A DNA stretch of 64,000 nucleotides from Orientia tsutsugamushi. GTDB taxonomy: Bacteria > Pseudomonadota > Alphaproteobacteria > Rickettsiales > Rickettsiaceae. Where the stretch lies: contig NZ_LS398548.1 in the NCBI RefSeq assembly GCF_900327275.1, forward strand, positions 620,001 through 684,000, given 5' to 3'. Numbering within the stretch: position 1 is the first letter of the stretch; each line of letters starts with the position of its first letter. The notes beneath the pieces are model-generated. The model was given only the letters and a program-made list of their open reading frames with translations. It was not told the DNA's origin and did no database searches. Below are positions 56,239-64,000 of the stretch, piece after piece. A program made the translations under genes and the position numbers.

Positions 56239-57339
56239 ATGCTAGCAAACAAATATTTTAGTAAAGGGAATTCATTTTTTCAGTTAAGAAACTATCAAAA
56301 AGCAATAAAGAATTTTGATTTAGCTATTAAGTATAAACCAGATTTTGCAGAAGCTTATGTTAATAAAGGAATGGCTTTAAAGGCATTAGGGCAACATCAA
56401 GAAGCAATAGAGAATTATGATATAGCTATTAAGTGTAATCCAGATTTTGCAGAAGCTTATGTTAATAAAGGAATGGCTTTAAAGGCATTAGGACAACGTC
56501 AAGAAGCAATAAGGAATTTTGATACTGCTATTCGATACAGACCAGATGATGCAGAAGCTTATTATGCTAAAGGCATAACTTTTCAAGAGTTAGGTCAACA
56601 TCAAGAAGCAATAAAGAATTTTGATACTGCTATTCGATACAGACCAGATTTTGCAGAGGCTTATGTTAATAAAGGAATATCTTTAGACGAATTAGGACAA
56701 TATCAAGAAGCAATTAAAAATTATGATCAAGCTATTCAATATGATTCAACTAATCTAGATATTTATATTGATAGAGGAGTTTATTTATGCGAACTTGGAC
56801 ACTATCAAGAGGCAATTAAAAATTATGATGTAGCTATTAAGTATAAACCAGATTTTGTAGAAGCTTATGTTAATAAAGGATCGTCTTTGAAGGAATTAGA
56901 GCAACATCAAGAGGCAATTGAAAATTATGATATAGCTATTAAGTATAAAGCAGATTTTGCACTAGCTTATGTTAATAAAGGAATTGCTTTGAATGAATTA
57001 GGTCAGCATCAAGAGGCAATTAAAAATTATGATATAGCTATTAAGTATCGACCAGATTTAGCAAATGCTTACAATAATAAAGGAACTGCTTTATGTACAC
57101 TAGAACAATATCAAGAGGCAATTAAAAATTATGATATAGCTATTAAGTATAAAGCAGATTTTGCACTAGCTTATGTTAATAAAGGAGCTGCTTTGAAGGA
57201 ATTAGGGAGACATCAAGAAGCAATGGAAAGTTGTGAACTGGCTGTTAAATATGATTATGATGATGGGTACGCATACCAGTTAGCAAATGACCTTGCAAAA
57301 AAATTAAAAAAAAGCAATCTCCACATCATAACTGATTAA
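56239..57339 (+). CDS. Tetratricopeptide repeat (TPR) protein
   Basis: The 366-residue protein is made of about ten TPR units such as AYVNKGMALKALGQHQEAIE followed by NYDIAIKYKPDFAE. It is a paralogue of 25889-27082 with the same start context (MLANKYFSKGN against MLAEKHFNVGI) and the same leader remnants, but its units are more diverged. No other domain is present. A protein-binding role is known for TPRs; the target is unknown. The end is short and basic (AKKLKKSNLHIIT). Confidence 0.9.
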   Translation: MLANKYFSKGNSFFQLRNYQKAIKNFDLAIKYKPDFAEAYVNKGMALKALGQHQEAIENYDIAIKCNPDFAEAYVNKGMALKALGQRQEAIRNFDTAIRYRPDDAEAYYAKGITFQELGQHQEAIKNFDTAIRYRPDFAEAYVNKGISLDELGQYQEAIKNYDQAIQYDSTNLDIYIDRGVYLCELGHYQEAIKNYDVAIKYKPDFVEAYVNKGSSLKELEQHQEAIENYDIAIKYKADFALAYVNKGIALNELGQHQEAIKNYDIAIKYRPDLANAYNNKGTALCTLEQYQEAIKNYDIAIKYKADFALAYVNKGAALKELGRHQEAMESCELAVKYDYDDGYAYQLANDLAKKLKKSNLHIITD

Positions 57340-57525
57340 TTTTTAGAATCAAGGTATAGAGAATCACATGTTCATAAGTTAAGAATGTGTCAGTAAAAAT
57401 GTTTTAACATTTAACATAAGATTTATTCTGGATTATGGACTATATCAAAAAATATTCCTAAATATTAAGAGATATAGTCTTAAATCTTAGAGTTCAAAAT
57501 AAAACAATGCTACTTTTTTTTGAAC

Positions 57526-57558
57526 CAACAATATTTATTTAAAAATAAAATATTGTTG
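57526..57558. terminator. Possible bidirectional terminator
   Basis: caacaatattt and aaatattgttg form an 11-base stem around an AT loop, between the convergent TPR gene and the SpoT-like gene. T-rich sequence lies on both sides (tactttttttt to the left), which suits a terminator for the minus-strand gene best. Confidence 0.5.
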
Positions 57559-57644
57559 TGCTTTTGAATTAGCATTTATTCCAGATAAGTATTAAGTAAA
57601 CAGTATCTACTTAACTTATCAGCAATCTTTGGTAGTTTAAGGTA

Positions 57645-58190
57645 TCAAGCAAGAGGTATAAATTCTTGCTCAGTTTCAATGATGATTTTTTGTCTTTTTT
57701 CATCAGATTTTATGAATACGGTTTGAATGTTGTGTAAACGGTCACATAATTTGATTAATAACAAATCTTTTTTGTTTTGCTGACGCAATATTTTAATCAT
57801 TTCTCTAGAACTGATTTTTTTATTATCCCTAATTCTGGTAAGGTCAAAAACCTGTTCTGCAATCTTTACACCAAACACCTTAGCAATTTTTTCTTTAGTT
57901 AATGTTGTATCTTCGAGTGTGTCATGTAGTATTGCTGTAATAATCGTATCAGTTTCAAAGCTGTATTCTGCTACTGTGCAGGCTACTTCCAATGGATGTA
58001 TATAATATGGCTCTCCTGTATCTCTCTTTTGCTTGCCATGATATTTTTTAGCATATTTTATTGCCTTTGTAACTTCATAAAGATTAATATATCCTTGTGT
58101 ATGTTGATTTATTAGTATCAGCTTATTTAATAGAATTTGACTAAAATCTGGAACTGACGTTTTGCAGTAACATGTTGAATATGTTATCAT
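57645..58190 (-). CDS. SpoT-like HD-domain (p)ppGpp hydrolase, RAGE type
   Basis: The protein is a single HD domain of RelA/SpoT type: GKQKRDTGEPYYIHPLEVAC (R and H of the metal/nucleotide site), ITAILHDTLEDTTLTKEKI (HDxxED), and LLLIKLCDRLHNIQTV. There is no synthetase, TGS or ACT domain, so it would only degrade (p)ppGpp. RAGEs carry such genes. I chose the ATG at 58190 because ggagg lies five bases upstream; the frame is open further, to 58292, but that part is the frameshifted end of a histidine kinase relic. About 181 residues. Confidence 0.85.
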   Translation of the reverse strand: MITYSTCYCKTSVPDFSQILLNKLILINQHTQGYINLYEVTKAIKYAKKYHGKQKRDTGEPYYIHPLEVACTVAEYSFETDTIITAILHDTLEDTTLTKEKIAKVFGVKIAEQVFDLTRIRDNKKISSREMIKILRQQNKKDLLLIKLCDRLHNIQTVFIKSDEKRQKIIIETEQEFIPLA

Positions 58191-58292
58191 TTTGCCTCCA
58201 TCTTTAATTGGTAGATTGTTAAATAGTCCAGATAATGAATTAGTTATACTAGTATTTGCGAGTTTCAATGGAACATTGAATATAAAAAGCAT

Positions 58293-58779
58293 GCACCTTT
58301 GTTTTCTTCGCTTTTCAGCATAATTTCCCCGTTCATCTCCTGTATAAATTGCCTTACAATTTTTATTCTAAAGCCAAGTGTAGAAGCTTCCCCTGAATAT
58401 GTATAGTCAATTACAATGAAGTTTGAGTATAGAAAAAAGCGACAATAGCATCATAAGATTTACCAACAGGATATTTTATACGCAAACTTCATTGTAATTG
58501 ACTATATCTTTAAATTCTTTATTTATCTGATCTACTTTGCTTTTTGAAAATCTTTGGCCTGTATCATTTACAATAACTTTCAACATTCTGTATTTGTTAT
58601 TCATTAGTATGCGATATAACGTCATTTGGACTGAAACTTTGCTTCCTTTGCTTTTAAAGTACTGCCTGTAGTCTGTAATTGTCATCAATTACTTCTTTTA
58701 CTGTAGTTAAATAATCGCAACTAAGTTTTATTCCTTTATATTCTGCAACTGCATTTAGAGCAGATTTAGTAATCTTCAT
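58293..58779 (-). pseudogene. Histidine kinase relic, interrupted by 105-bp palindrome
   Basis: From an ATG at 58779 come ITKSALNAVAEYKGIKLSCD and VIDDNYRLQAVL, the start of a kinase ATPase domain. After a frameshift follow VSVQMTLYRILMNNKYRMLK and VIVNDTGQRFSKSKVDQ (G1 box, Gly changed to Arg). After the palindrome come ASTLGFRIKIVRQFIQEMNG (G2 region) and EENKGACF. The N box is lost. A one-base shift in a T-run runs its end into the next frame at 58280. Confidence 0.7.
58402..58506. mobile_element. Second palindromic MITE family, copy 2 (105 bp)
   Basis: tatagtcaattacaatgaag and its inverse close the element; the core matches copy 1 at 16953. Removing the element and one TA rejoins the kinase frame as EFKDTYSGEAS, which supports a TA target duplication. 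Confidence 0.82.
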
Positions 58780-58838
58780 TTTCTATTTCTGAATCGAATT
58801 CTTTTTCTAATATCATAAATCACACTTATTTTAGAAAA

Positions 58839-59240
58839 TTAAAGATAGTGAGCATATATCGGTACACAGCATATAACCTCTGTATGCTCATTTTTTACAT
58901 ATGTAATTTCTCCTTTTATTGCTTGAAGTAGTAGCTTAACAAATGTCAGCCCTAAACCTAAGACGTTATCTTCATTTGGAGTTTTAAAAGCAGTATTTAT
59001 TTTTTGTAATTTTTTTATGTTGTTTCCATTATTTCGAATTGTAAGTTCTAGTGTTTTGTCTCGTATTTCTGAATTTAGTAATCTAACTCTAATGAGTATT
59101 ACTTTAACTTTTTCTCCAAATCTATTTGCATTATCAAGCAGCTGAGTTAGTATTTGCTGTATTTCATCTCCATATCCAATCATACGAATTTTTTCATAGT
59201 CATAATCCGTATAAACAATGCAATCTGAAATGCAGCAACC
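58839..59240 (-). pseudogene. Second histidine kinase fragment (ATPase domain)
   Basis: GDEIQQILTQLLDNANRFG is the N box, LTIRNNGNNI the G1 region and VLGLGLTFVKLLLQAIKGE the G2 box. Sensor and H-box parts are missing: the fragment is cut near 59235, where the divergent dam fragment begins. It is a separate kinase from the one at 58293-58779. Such kinase genes are common RAGE cargo. Confidence 0.7.
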
Positions 59241-59522
59241 TTTTACATGGTGTATCAATTTATGCTACAGATTTTTCATTTATAGAACCTAAAAAAGGTG
59301 ACTTCGTTTATCTTGATCCACCTTACCACCAATCTGGAGAAAGGTTCTACACTAGACTTCCATTTGATGAAAAAGATCAAATCAGACTACGAGATTTTGT
59401 ATATGAGATAACCAATAAAGGTGTTAAAATTATGCTTTCAAATAATAACACTACCTTTATTAAAGACCTATACAAAGACTTCTTCTTTTTAATGCAATAT
59501 GGCAATAAAGCTGATAAAATGG
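59232..59522 (+). pseudogene. dam: dam methylase fragment joined to tRNA-Thr
   Basis: ATDFSFIEPKKGDFVYLDPP followed by YHQSGERFYTRLPFDEKDQI is the D12-class adenine methylase segment with an intact DPPY motif; ITNKGVKIMLSNNN follows. N-terminal SAM-binding and target-recognition parts are missing at left and the C-terminus is cut at right exactly where the tRNA-Thr CCA end begins (59523). A more decayed copy is at 10045-10410. Confidence 0.75.
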
Positions 59523-59597
59523 TGGTGCCACTAAGGAGAATCGGACTCCCGACCTCATCATTACCAATGATGCGCTCTACCACTGAGCTATAGCGGC
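59523..59597 (-). tRNA. tRNA-Thr (GGU anticodon)
   Basis: A 75-base cloverleaf on the minus strand: acceptor GCCGCTA/TAGTGGC with a G-T pair, D arm TAGCTCAGTGGTAGAGC, anticodon stem CATCA/TGATG around TTGGTAA, T arm GGGAGTCCGATTCTCC and encoded CCA. The anticodon GGT reads ACC/ACU. The RAGE-derived dam fragment directly adjoins the 3' end. Confidence 0.95.
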
Positions 59598-59853
59598 TAA
59601 TAGTATATCAAAAAACCATAGTTTTTACTGTTCTAAGTTCATGAAAGTAAAACTATAAAATAATTGTTCTAATAAAAGCTAAGCTTAATTCATGATGATG
59701 TACAAAAATATTTATCTATAGCTTATTATGTATGTTATTGACATACTATTTAAGTTAGGTCAAGATAAATATTACTTCATAATAACATTATCAATTAGTA
59801 ACATCTTTTTTTAATGTAATATACCTTATAATCAACTTTATAGTTAAAAATTA

Positions 59854-59973
59854 ATGTATAAACCTAACATGCAAACAGTATCAAAGAAGTGTTATAAGGC
59901 TCGTGATACTCTAGGTCTTTCTAAAGCTTTAAAGCAAAATCTTTATAGAAGAAAAAATCCAAAAAATATTTGA
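59854..59973 (+). CDS. Small basic protein, possibly a real gene
   Basis: A 39-residue ORF, MYKPNMQTVSKKCYKARD then LGLSKALKQNLYRRKN. The Lys/Arg-rich end resembles short alphaproteobacterial proteins ending in a KxxLRxNLxRRK motif. The second Met (59869) is an alternative start. No family name can be given. The remaining 59598-60348 holds only a solo IS982 end near 60000. Confidence 0.4.
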   Translation: MYKPNMQTVSKKCYKARDTLGLSKALKQNLYRRKNPKNI

Positions 59974-59994
59974 CCTTAGTTTTTCGAATGTCTA

Positions 59995-60035
59995 AAATGT
60001 CATGTTAGGATAATGGAAAAAGATAAGTTAAGTAG
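59995..60035 (+). mobile_element. Solo IS982 upstream end
   Basis: aatgtcatgttaggataatg and aagtagtatacaaaaataaa repeat the IS982 terminal region. Nothing follows in frame. Confidence 0.45.
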
Positions 60036-60348
60036 TATACAAAAATAAAGAGCTAAGTTATAAACCAGAGTTGAACATAAGCAATATGTTATAAACCTAT
60101 GCAGAATAAGTGTTGTAGTTTTTTTGATGCTTATATTTTGATGCTTATATATAGAGGTTTATATTTTTTTGTTTAAAAAATTTGCCTATGTTGTATTTAT
60201 CATTCTATGTTTTTCTGCTTTTTATATTATGCTTATGTCTTCTAACTCTTGAATACTTCACCAACAATTTAAAAATTTTTTCAGAGTTAGTTTGTACTCT
60301 TGTTTTGTTGCAATGACACTATTTCAATATTTTATCATATAACATCAG

Positions 60349-60993
60349 TTAGTTAATCATAAATAACGAATTATTTCCCAAACTTATACTGAAACTGCTG
60401 AGTTGAATGTTATCATTCTGAAACTTTGTTTTAACAAGCGCATAAGTCTTAGCTGGCAATATTATTTCCTCATTACTAAATAGATGATAATTTATCAGTT
60501 TTTTATTTTGGTCATATGTGCATATTTTTATAACTGGAAGGTGAACAGCTATTGATGAATTGTTAAACAGTATGTACTGTATTACTCTATGATTAGTTTC
60601 AGGAATATATGTTGATGTAACTCTATGTAATGAAATATGCTTCTTTTCTCCTAAAATTATATCTTGTGCTGCTGAATTATATTTTACTGTTAAAAATAAT
60701 AATAGTGAAATTAAACTTGCTAATATGAACGGCAGTATTACTGAATATCTAGATATTGATACTGTATATTGTTCTCTATTTAATAAAGAGGATATGTTGT
60801 TACCTAATTGATAACTATAATCTGTTGCACAAAAACTCGCCGTAGTCATTGGCACAGATATTAAATCCTGTAACTTTCCAATCCAAATATGTTGACACTT
60901 AGAGCATTTGATTTTTCTTATATTTTTAAAACTTAAATTTTTATTATTAGGCAATGCAAAAACAGTATTACATTGAGGACATGAAATCTGCAT
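60349..60993 (-). CDS. Zinc-ribbon membrane protein (MJ0042/DUF3426 type)
   Basis: The 214-residue protein opens with CPQCNTVFALPNNK and IKCSKCQHIWIG, the MJ0042-type zinc ribbon of alphaproteobacterial DUF3426 proteins. A single membrane segment (VILPFILASLISLLLFLTV, about 85-105) follows, and the C-terminal half (RVIQYILFNNSSIAVHLPVI to the end) is an all-beta DUF3426-like domain. The function is unknown; the zinc ribbon is cytosolic and the beta domain periplasmic by topology. Divergent from dapD. Confidence 0.8.
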   Translation of the reverse strand: MQISCPQCNTVFALPNNKNLSFKNIRKIKCSKCQHIWIGKLQDLISVPMTTASFCATDYSYQLGNNISSLLNREQYTVSISRYSVILPFILASLISLLLFLTVKYNSAAQDIILGEKKHISLHRVTSTYIPETNHRVIQYILFNNSSIAVHLPVIKICTYDQNKKLINYHLFSNEEIILPAKTYALVKTKFQNDNIQLSSFSISLGNNSLFMIN

Positions 60994-61093
60994 TTATGTT
61001 TCAAATTTTTATTGCGCTATCAAGTTATCTATCTATATTCTATATGTAAGATTAAGGTTGTTCAAAGGTTTTTTGAAATACAGAGTAAATATA

Positions 61094-61945
61094 ATGGAAA
61101 AAAATACTGGTAAATTATATAAATATATTAATAAAGTCGAAGATTTTTGGACAAAGCGCAATCAATTGATTAAAGGTGCTGAAGATTATAAAGTAGCATG
61201 CAGATGGCTGCAAAGTATCTTAGATGATCTAGACAAAGGTATAGTGAGAGCTTGTGAAAAAAAGCATGGAGAATGGCATACTAATGAGTGGGTTAAAAAA
61301 GCTATATTACTGTATTTTAAATTACATGATAGCGTTCTTACATCAACACAAGTTGCTTGTTATTATGATAAAATTCCATTGAAGTTTTATTCTTCTGGAT
61401 CTGAAGAAGATAACTTTAAAGAACTTGGTATCCGAGTGGTACCTGGCGCAATCATTAGAAAAGGAGCATATATTGGCCATAGTACTGTAATAATGCCATC
61501 ATTTATTAATATAGGAGCGTATATTGGTAGCAGTACAATGATTGATAGTTGGGCTACTGTTGGATCATGTGCATATGTTGGTAATAAGTGTCATATTTCT
61601 GGTGGAGTAGGCTTAGGTGGAGTACTTGAACCAATACAAAATGCTTCAGTGATTGTTGAAGATAATTGCTTTATTGGAGCAAGGAGTCAAATTGCTGAAG
61701 GAGTAATAGTTGAAAGTGGAGCTGTTATAGGTACTGGAGTACAGATTAGTGCTTCAACAAAGATAGTTGATCGGGAAACTGGAGAAGTAACTTATGGCCG
61801 TATTCCAGCTAATTCAGTTGTAGTTCCTGGAAGCTTACCACATGCTCATTCAAACAACTTACAGTTGCAATGCGCTGTGATTATTAAGAAAGTTGATAAT
61901 AATACTAGAGCTAAAACTTCAATCAATGATTTATTAAGATGCTAG
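61094..61945 (+). CDS. dapD: Tetrahydrodipicolinate N-succinyltransferase
   Basis: DapD succinylates tetrahydrodipicolinate on the way to meso-diaminopimelate for peptidoglycan. The N-terminal helical domain has EWHTNEWVKKAILLYFK, then IRVVPGAIIRKGAYIGHSTV begins the left-handed beta-helix with hexapeptide repeats (IGAYIGSSTMIDSWATVGSC, IGARSQIAEGVIVESGAVIG), and TGEVTYGRIPANSVVVPGSL is the family end. I chose the ATG at 61094; a TTG at 61058 is in frame but outside the conserved N-terminus. Its presence supports a diaminopimelate-containing cell wall, if a minimal one. Confidence 0.95.
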   Translation: MEKNTGKLYKYINKVEDFWTKRNQLIKGAEDYKVACRWLQSILDDLDKGIVRACEKKHGEWHTNEWVKKAILLYFKLHDSVLTSTQVACYYDKIPLKFYSSGSEEDNFKELGIRVVPGAIIRKGAYIGHSTVIMPSFINIGAYIGSSTMIDSWATVGSCAYVGNKCHISGGVGLGGVLEPIQNASVIVEDNCFIGARSQIAEGVIVESGAVIGTGVQISASTKIVDRETGEVTYGRIPANSVVVPGSLPHAHSNNLQLQCAVIIKKVDNNTRAKTSINDLLRC

Positions 61946-62035
61946 TTTTCCATATTAGTAGAAGTAATAGTTGTTTCTATACTGCCATTAAAAAGAATTG
62001 ATGGGCTCTGAATACTTATTAATCGATTGGCAAGC

Positions 62036-62476
62036 ATGCCAGATAGTGAAATAAAAAGAAAAGCAACTGCTGCACTAGTTCATTTTATGAAGTATATTCA
62101 TAATCAACCGGATATAATAGAGCTATGTGCAAAATTTTTTGATACACTACAAGAAATAGCACAAAAAGATAAAGAAAATGGCTTTCTTTACATAAAAGCG
62201 TTATTGCATTATACTATAAGTAAGGTTAGTAAAGATGAGCAACCTAGGTTAAAAAAATTACTGGACGAAAATTTATCAATTGAGGATAGAAAAAGGATTA
62301 TGGGAACAATTGCTGCACAATATATTGACGAAGGCAGAGCTGAAGGCAGAGCTGAAGCCGCGCGAGGGCTTGCAAGGAACTTATTAAAAGCTGGCTTTTC
62401 AGTTGAATTTATTTCTGAAAATACCGGATTGTCAAAAGAAGAAGTGATTAATTTAAAAAATAACATAGAGTATTAA
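62036..62476 (+). pseudogene. Rpn/YhgA-type PD-(D/E)XK nuclease, N-terminally truncated
   Basis: Only the C-terminal half is left: DSEIKRKATAALVHFMKYIH and the family tail YIDEGRAEGRAEAARGLARN followed by LLKAGFSVEFISENTGLSKE. Rpn (YhgA/transposase_31) proteins are about 300 residues and carry the nuclease site in the missing N-terminal half. In E. coli they promote recombination and DNA damage. The frame upstream is closed in 61946-62030. It shares a terminator with the convergent traD. Confidence 0.7.
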
Positions 62477-62495
62477 TTTTTCGAATTAATACTCT
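62467..62495. terminator. Bidirectional terminator
   Basis: agagtattaatt and aattaatactct pair as a perfect 12-base stem with loop tttcg. It overlaps the stop codons of the converging Rpn fragment and traD. The stem begins and ends in A/T, giving U-runs in both directions within the stem itself rather than after it. Confidence 0.65.
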
Positions 62496-64000
62496 ACTAA
62501 CTTAAGTTTTTTGAGCAATTTATATTCACAAACAAAAGCTGTATTTAAATTTTGTAGCTGCATAGTTAGTTTTGTGATGGGAAAGTTACCAGCAAGCTTT
62601 ACATAACAAGTTAGGTCTGGTAGGTTCATAATTTCAGATGGCATAACTAAAATCTTTTTACGCTCAACATTATTCATATTTACTCCATCTCGCATAGTAT
62701 TTGATCCATATGACAAGTTTTCTTGAGTTTCAATAATTTCTTGTTCACCTAGTATTAATGCTGACTTATAAGCTGTAACCTGATCGCTAACTCGAAAAAT
62801 AAATTTACTATTAAACAAATCCAGCATAGAAGCACATTCAGCAGCCCCATATATTGCTTCTAATTGATGAATGTTCTGCAATCCAGCAACAAAGCAGCCT
62901 CCATACTTTCTACTTTCAGCTAAAGCAACTGGTAAAGACGAAACTTTTTGTAGAGCTGGCAATTCATCAAGTATAAACCACATGTTTTTGTTATCATGAT
63001 TAGGATTTCTACACATCAAAGCTTTGATAGCTATGCTTATCCAAGCTGAAATAAGTGGGCATAAAGTAGCTCTTTGATTTGGGTTAGCTGTGATAAATAG
63101 CCAGCTAGTTTCATTTGAATTACTAAACCATTCCTTGATGCTAAAACTACCTCCAGGCTTTAAATATTGTAGCGAAGTAATATTCTTTCCAAGAGTAGAT
63201 TGAATTCCTGCAGAAGTTTCGAGCGCGCTTTCGCTTATAATACCTGATACAGCTGTGTTTCTAAAAGCTTTTGCAAATTGTCTATTATCAGAGTAAATGA
63301 TTGTATGAATTAATTTTATGATATCTTTATCATCCTTATATAGCTTCAATGCTTCAGACAAGACTAATTCAGCATTTTTAGCAAAAAAGTCATCAAGTTT
63401 AGGAGTATAATTACTAAAACTACTCGCTATATCATGAAAATCAGCTGCTTCAAAACAATCATTCCAAGGCAACCATTGCTCACTATTTTTTTCAAAAGGA
63501 TTAAGCAGCTTATCACATTTAGGATCAAAAAATCTATCAATAAAAGTTCCAGTTGTGTCTACAATTATTGCTCGATCTTTGTGTAATCGAATTTGTGGTA
63601 GCAGTTCATTAAGCATATTGGTTTTACCAGTACCTGTTGTTCCAGTAATCAGAATGTGCAGCCTTTCACTATTCTTTACTAATGGCAAGCCTGCAAAACA
63701 GATTTTTGAGGCCTTTTTAGCGCTTTTTAGCATTTTAGATAGGTATTTCAGCGCCTCTAATTTTGGCCTTAATAATCGTGTTTTTGCCTTGAGATGTAAA
63801 GAAAACAATTGAGATTATCACACCAATAGCAAAAACAATTAAGCTTTCTAACAATGCTGAATTGATTAGGAATTCCCATAATTGCTGTATTTTAAATCCA
63901 TGTTGGCCTGTATAAAACTCATGCAAAAAGTCTTGAGCATTGAGGTGCATCCATTTTTTAAACCTTAAACTATAAAACTTAATGCCTATTTGATCGATAT
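62486..64000 (-). pseudogene. traD: F-type TraD coupling protein, frameshifted and open at the window edge
   Basis: TraD is the type IV coupling ATPase that brings DNA to the conjugation channel. The membrane N-terminus (ALLESLIVFAIGVIISIVFF) reads from the window edge, through KFYSLRFKKWMHLNAQDF, to GAEIPI and a stop at 63735. The ATPase body runs in the next frame: ILITGTTGTGKTNMLNELLP (Walker A), WFILDELPALQKVSSLPVAL (Walker B) and CFVAGLQNIHQLEAIYG. A one-base shift near 63735-63760 separates the two. Family length is reached if joined. It is the edge of a further RAGE module to the right. Confidence 0.85.

Noticed and set aside
59126..59593. 155-codon open frame across the kinase, dam and tRNA boundaries
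   Set aside because: Its start is antisense to a kinase fragment and its end reads through tRNA-Thr; only the middle is a real dam fragment.

Overview
The window is strongly AT-rich and looks like a chromosome segment of Orientia tsutsugamushi (Rickettsiales) or a very close relative. Three things point there: single-copy alphaproteobacterial housekeeping genes (fdxA, ccmC, greA, rpoH, icd, hemC, lon, hda, miaA, rnhB, gapR, dapD); F-type tra genes, a Ti-type traD relic, Ank and TPR genes, a SpoT-like hydrolase and histidine kinase pieces, which together are the cargo of the Rickettsiales amplified genetic element (RAGE); and a very dense load of decayed insertion sequences. The assignment rests on gene content and style, not on a database match.

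Layout. 0-2.9 kb: core genes (secreted protein, fdxA, ccmC, pgeF, a glutamine-synthetase-like protein). 3-8.8 kb: IS982 carrying two small palindromic elements, a traU fragment, an ankyrin/F-box gene, and relics of an integrase and Ti-type traD. 8.9-9.4 kb: rpiB. 9.4-12.7 kb: more IS relics, a dnaB/dam chimera and a frameshifted replication initiator with iteron-like repeats. 13.3-14.8 kb: greA and rpoH. 15-19.2 kb: IS110, IS982, IS630 and IS5 relics around a periplasmic copper chaperone gene. 19.6-30.4 kb: a second ankyrin/F-box gene, then a decayed conjugation operon (traC, traW, small ORF, traU, trbC start, TPR gene, Panacea-domain gene, traF, traH, traG) that ends in a recombination junction with another replication-initiator copy. 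31.5-40.3 kb: an SSF transporter/histidine kinase/receiver hybrid, tRNA(CAU), icd, hemC, an MFS transporter. 41.4-45.5 kb: a eukaryote-like repeat/RAP protein and a large kinase-like protein. 46-53.7 kb: core genes (PLP dehydratase, lon, hda, comF, miaA, rnhB, gapR). 54.1-59.6 kb: RAGE relic (integrase, traL, TPR gene, SpoT-like hydrolase, kinase pieces, dam fragment) abutting tRNA-Thr. 60.3-62 kb: zinc-ribbon membrane protein and dapD. 62-64 kb: another RAGE edge (Rpn-like nuclease piece, F-type traD).

The core genes cover cytochrome maturation, heme synthesis, the TCA cycle, diaminopimelate synthesis, proteolysis, heat-shock transcription and replication control. The RAGE pieces would once have supplied integration, autonomous replication, mating-pair formation and cargo that acts on alarmones or on the host. 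Most transfer genes here are truncated or frameshifted, so this copy set cannot transfer by itself; the Ank, TPR, SpoT-like and Panacea cargo keeps long open frames.

Four points stand out. First, a 141-bp palindromic element occurs seven times with TA duplications and encodes the C-terminal tail of an IS5-type transposase that the only large IS5 copy here has lost. Second, an octotricopeptide-like repeat protein with a RAP domain sits next to a protein with a kinase-like catalytic loop. Third, a DnaA-N-like replication initiator is preceded by direct repeats and recurs as recombination debris. Fourth, two related IS110-type 5' ends may be bridge-RNA relics.
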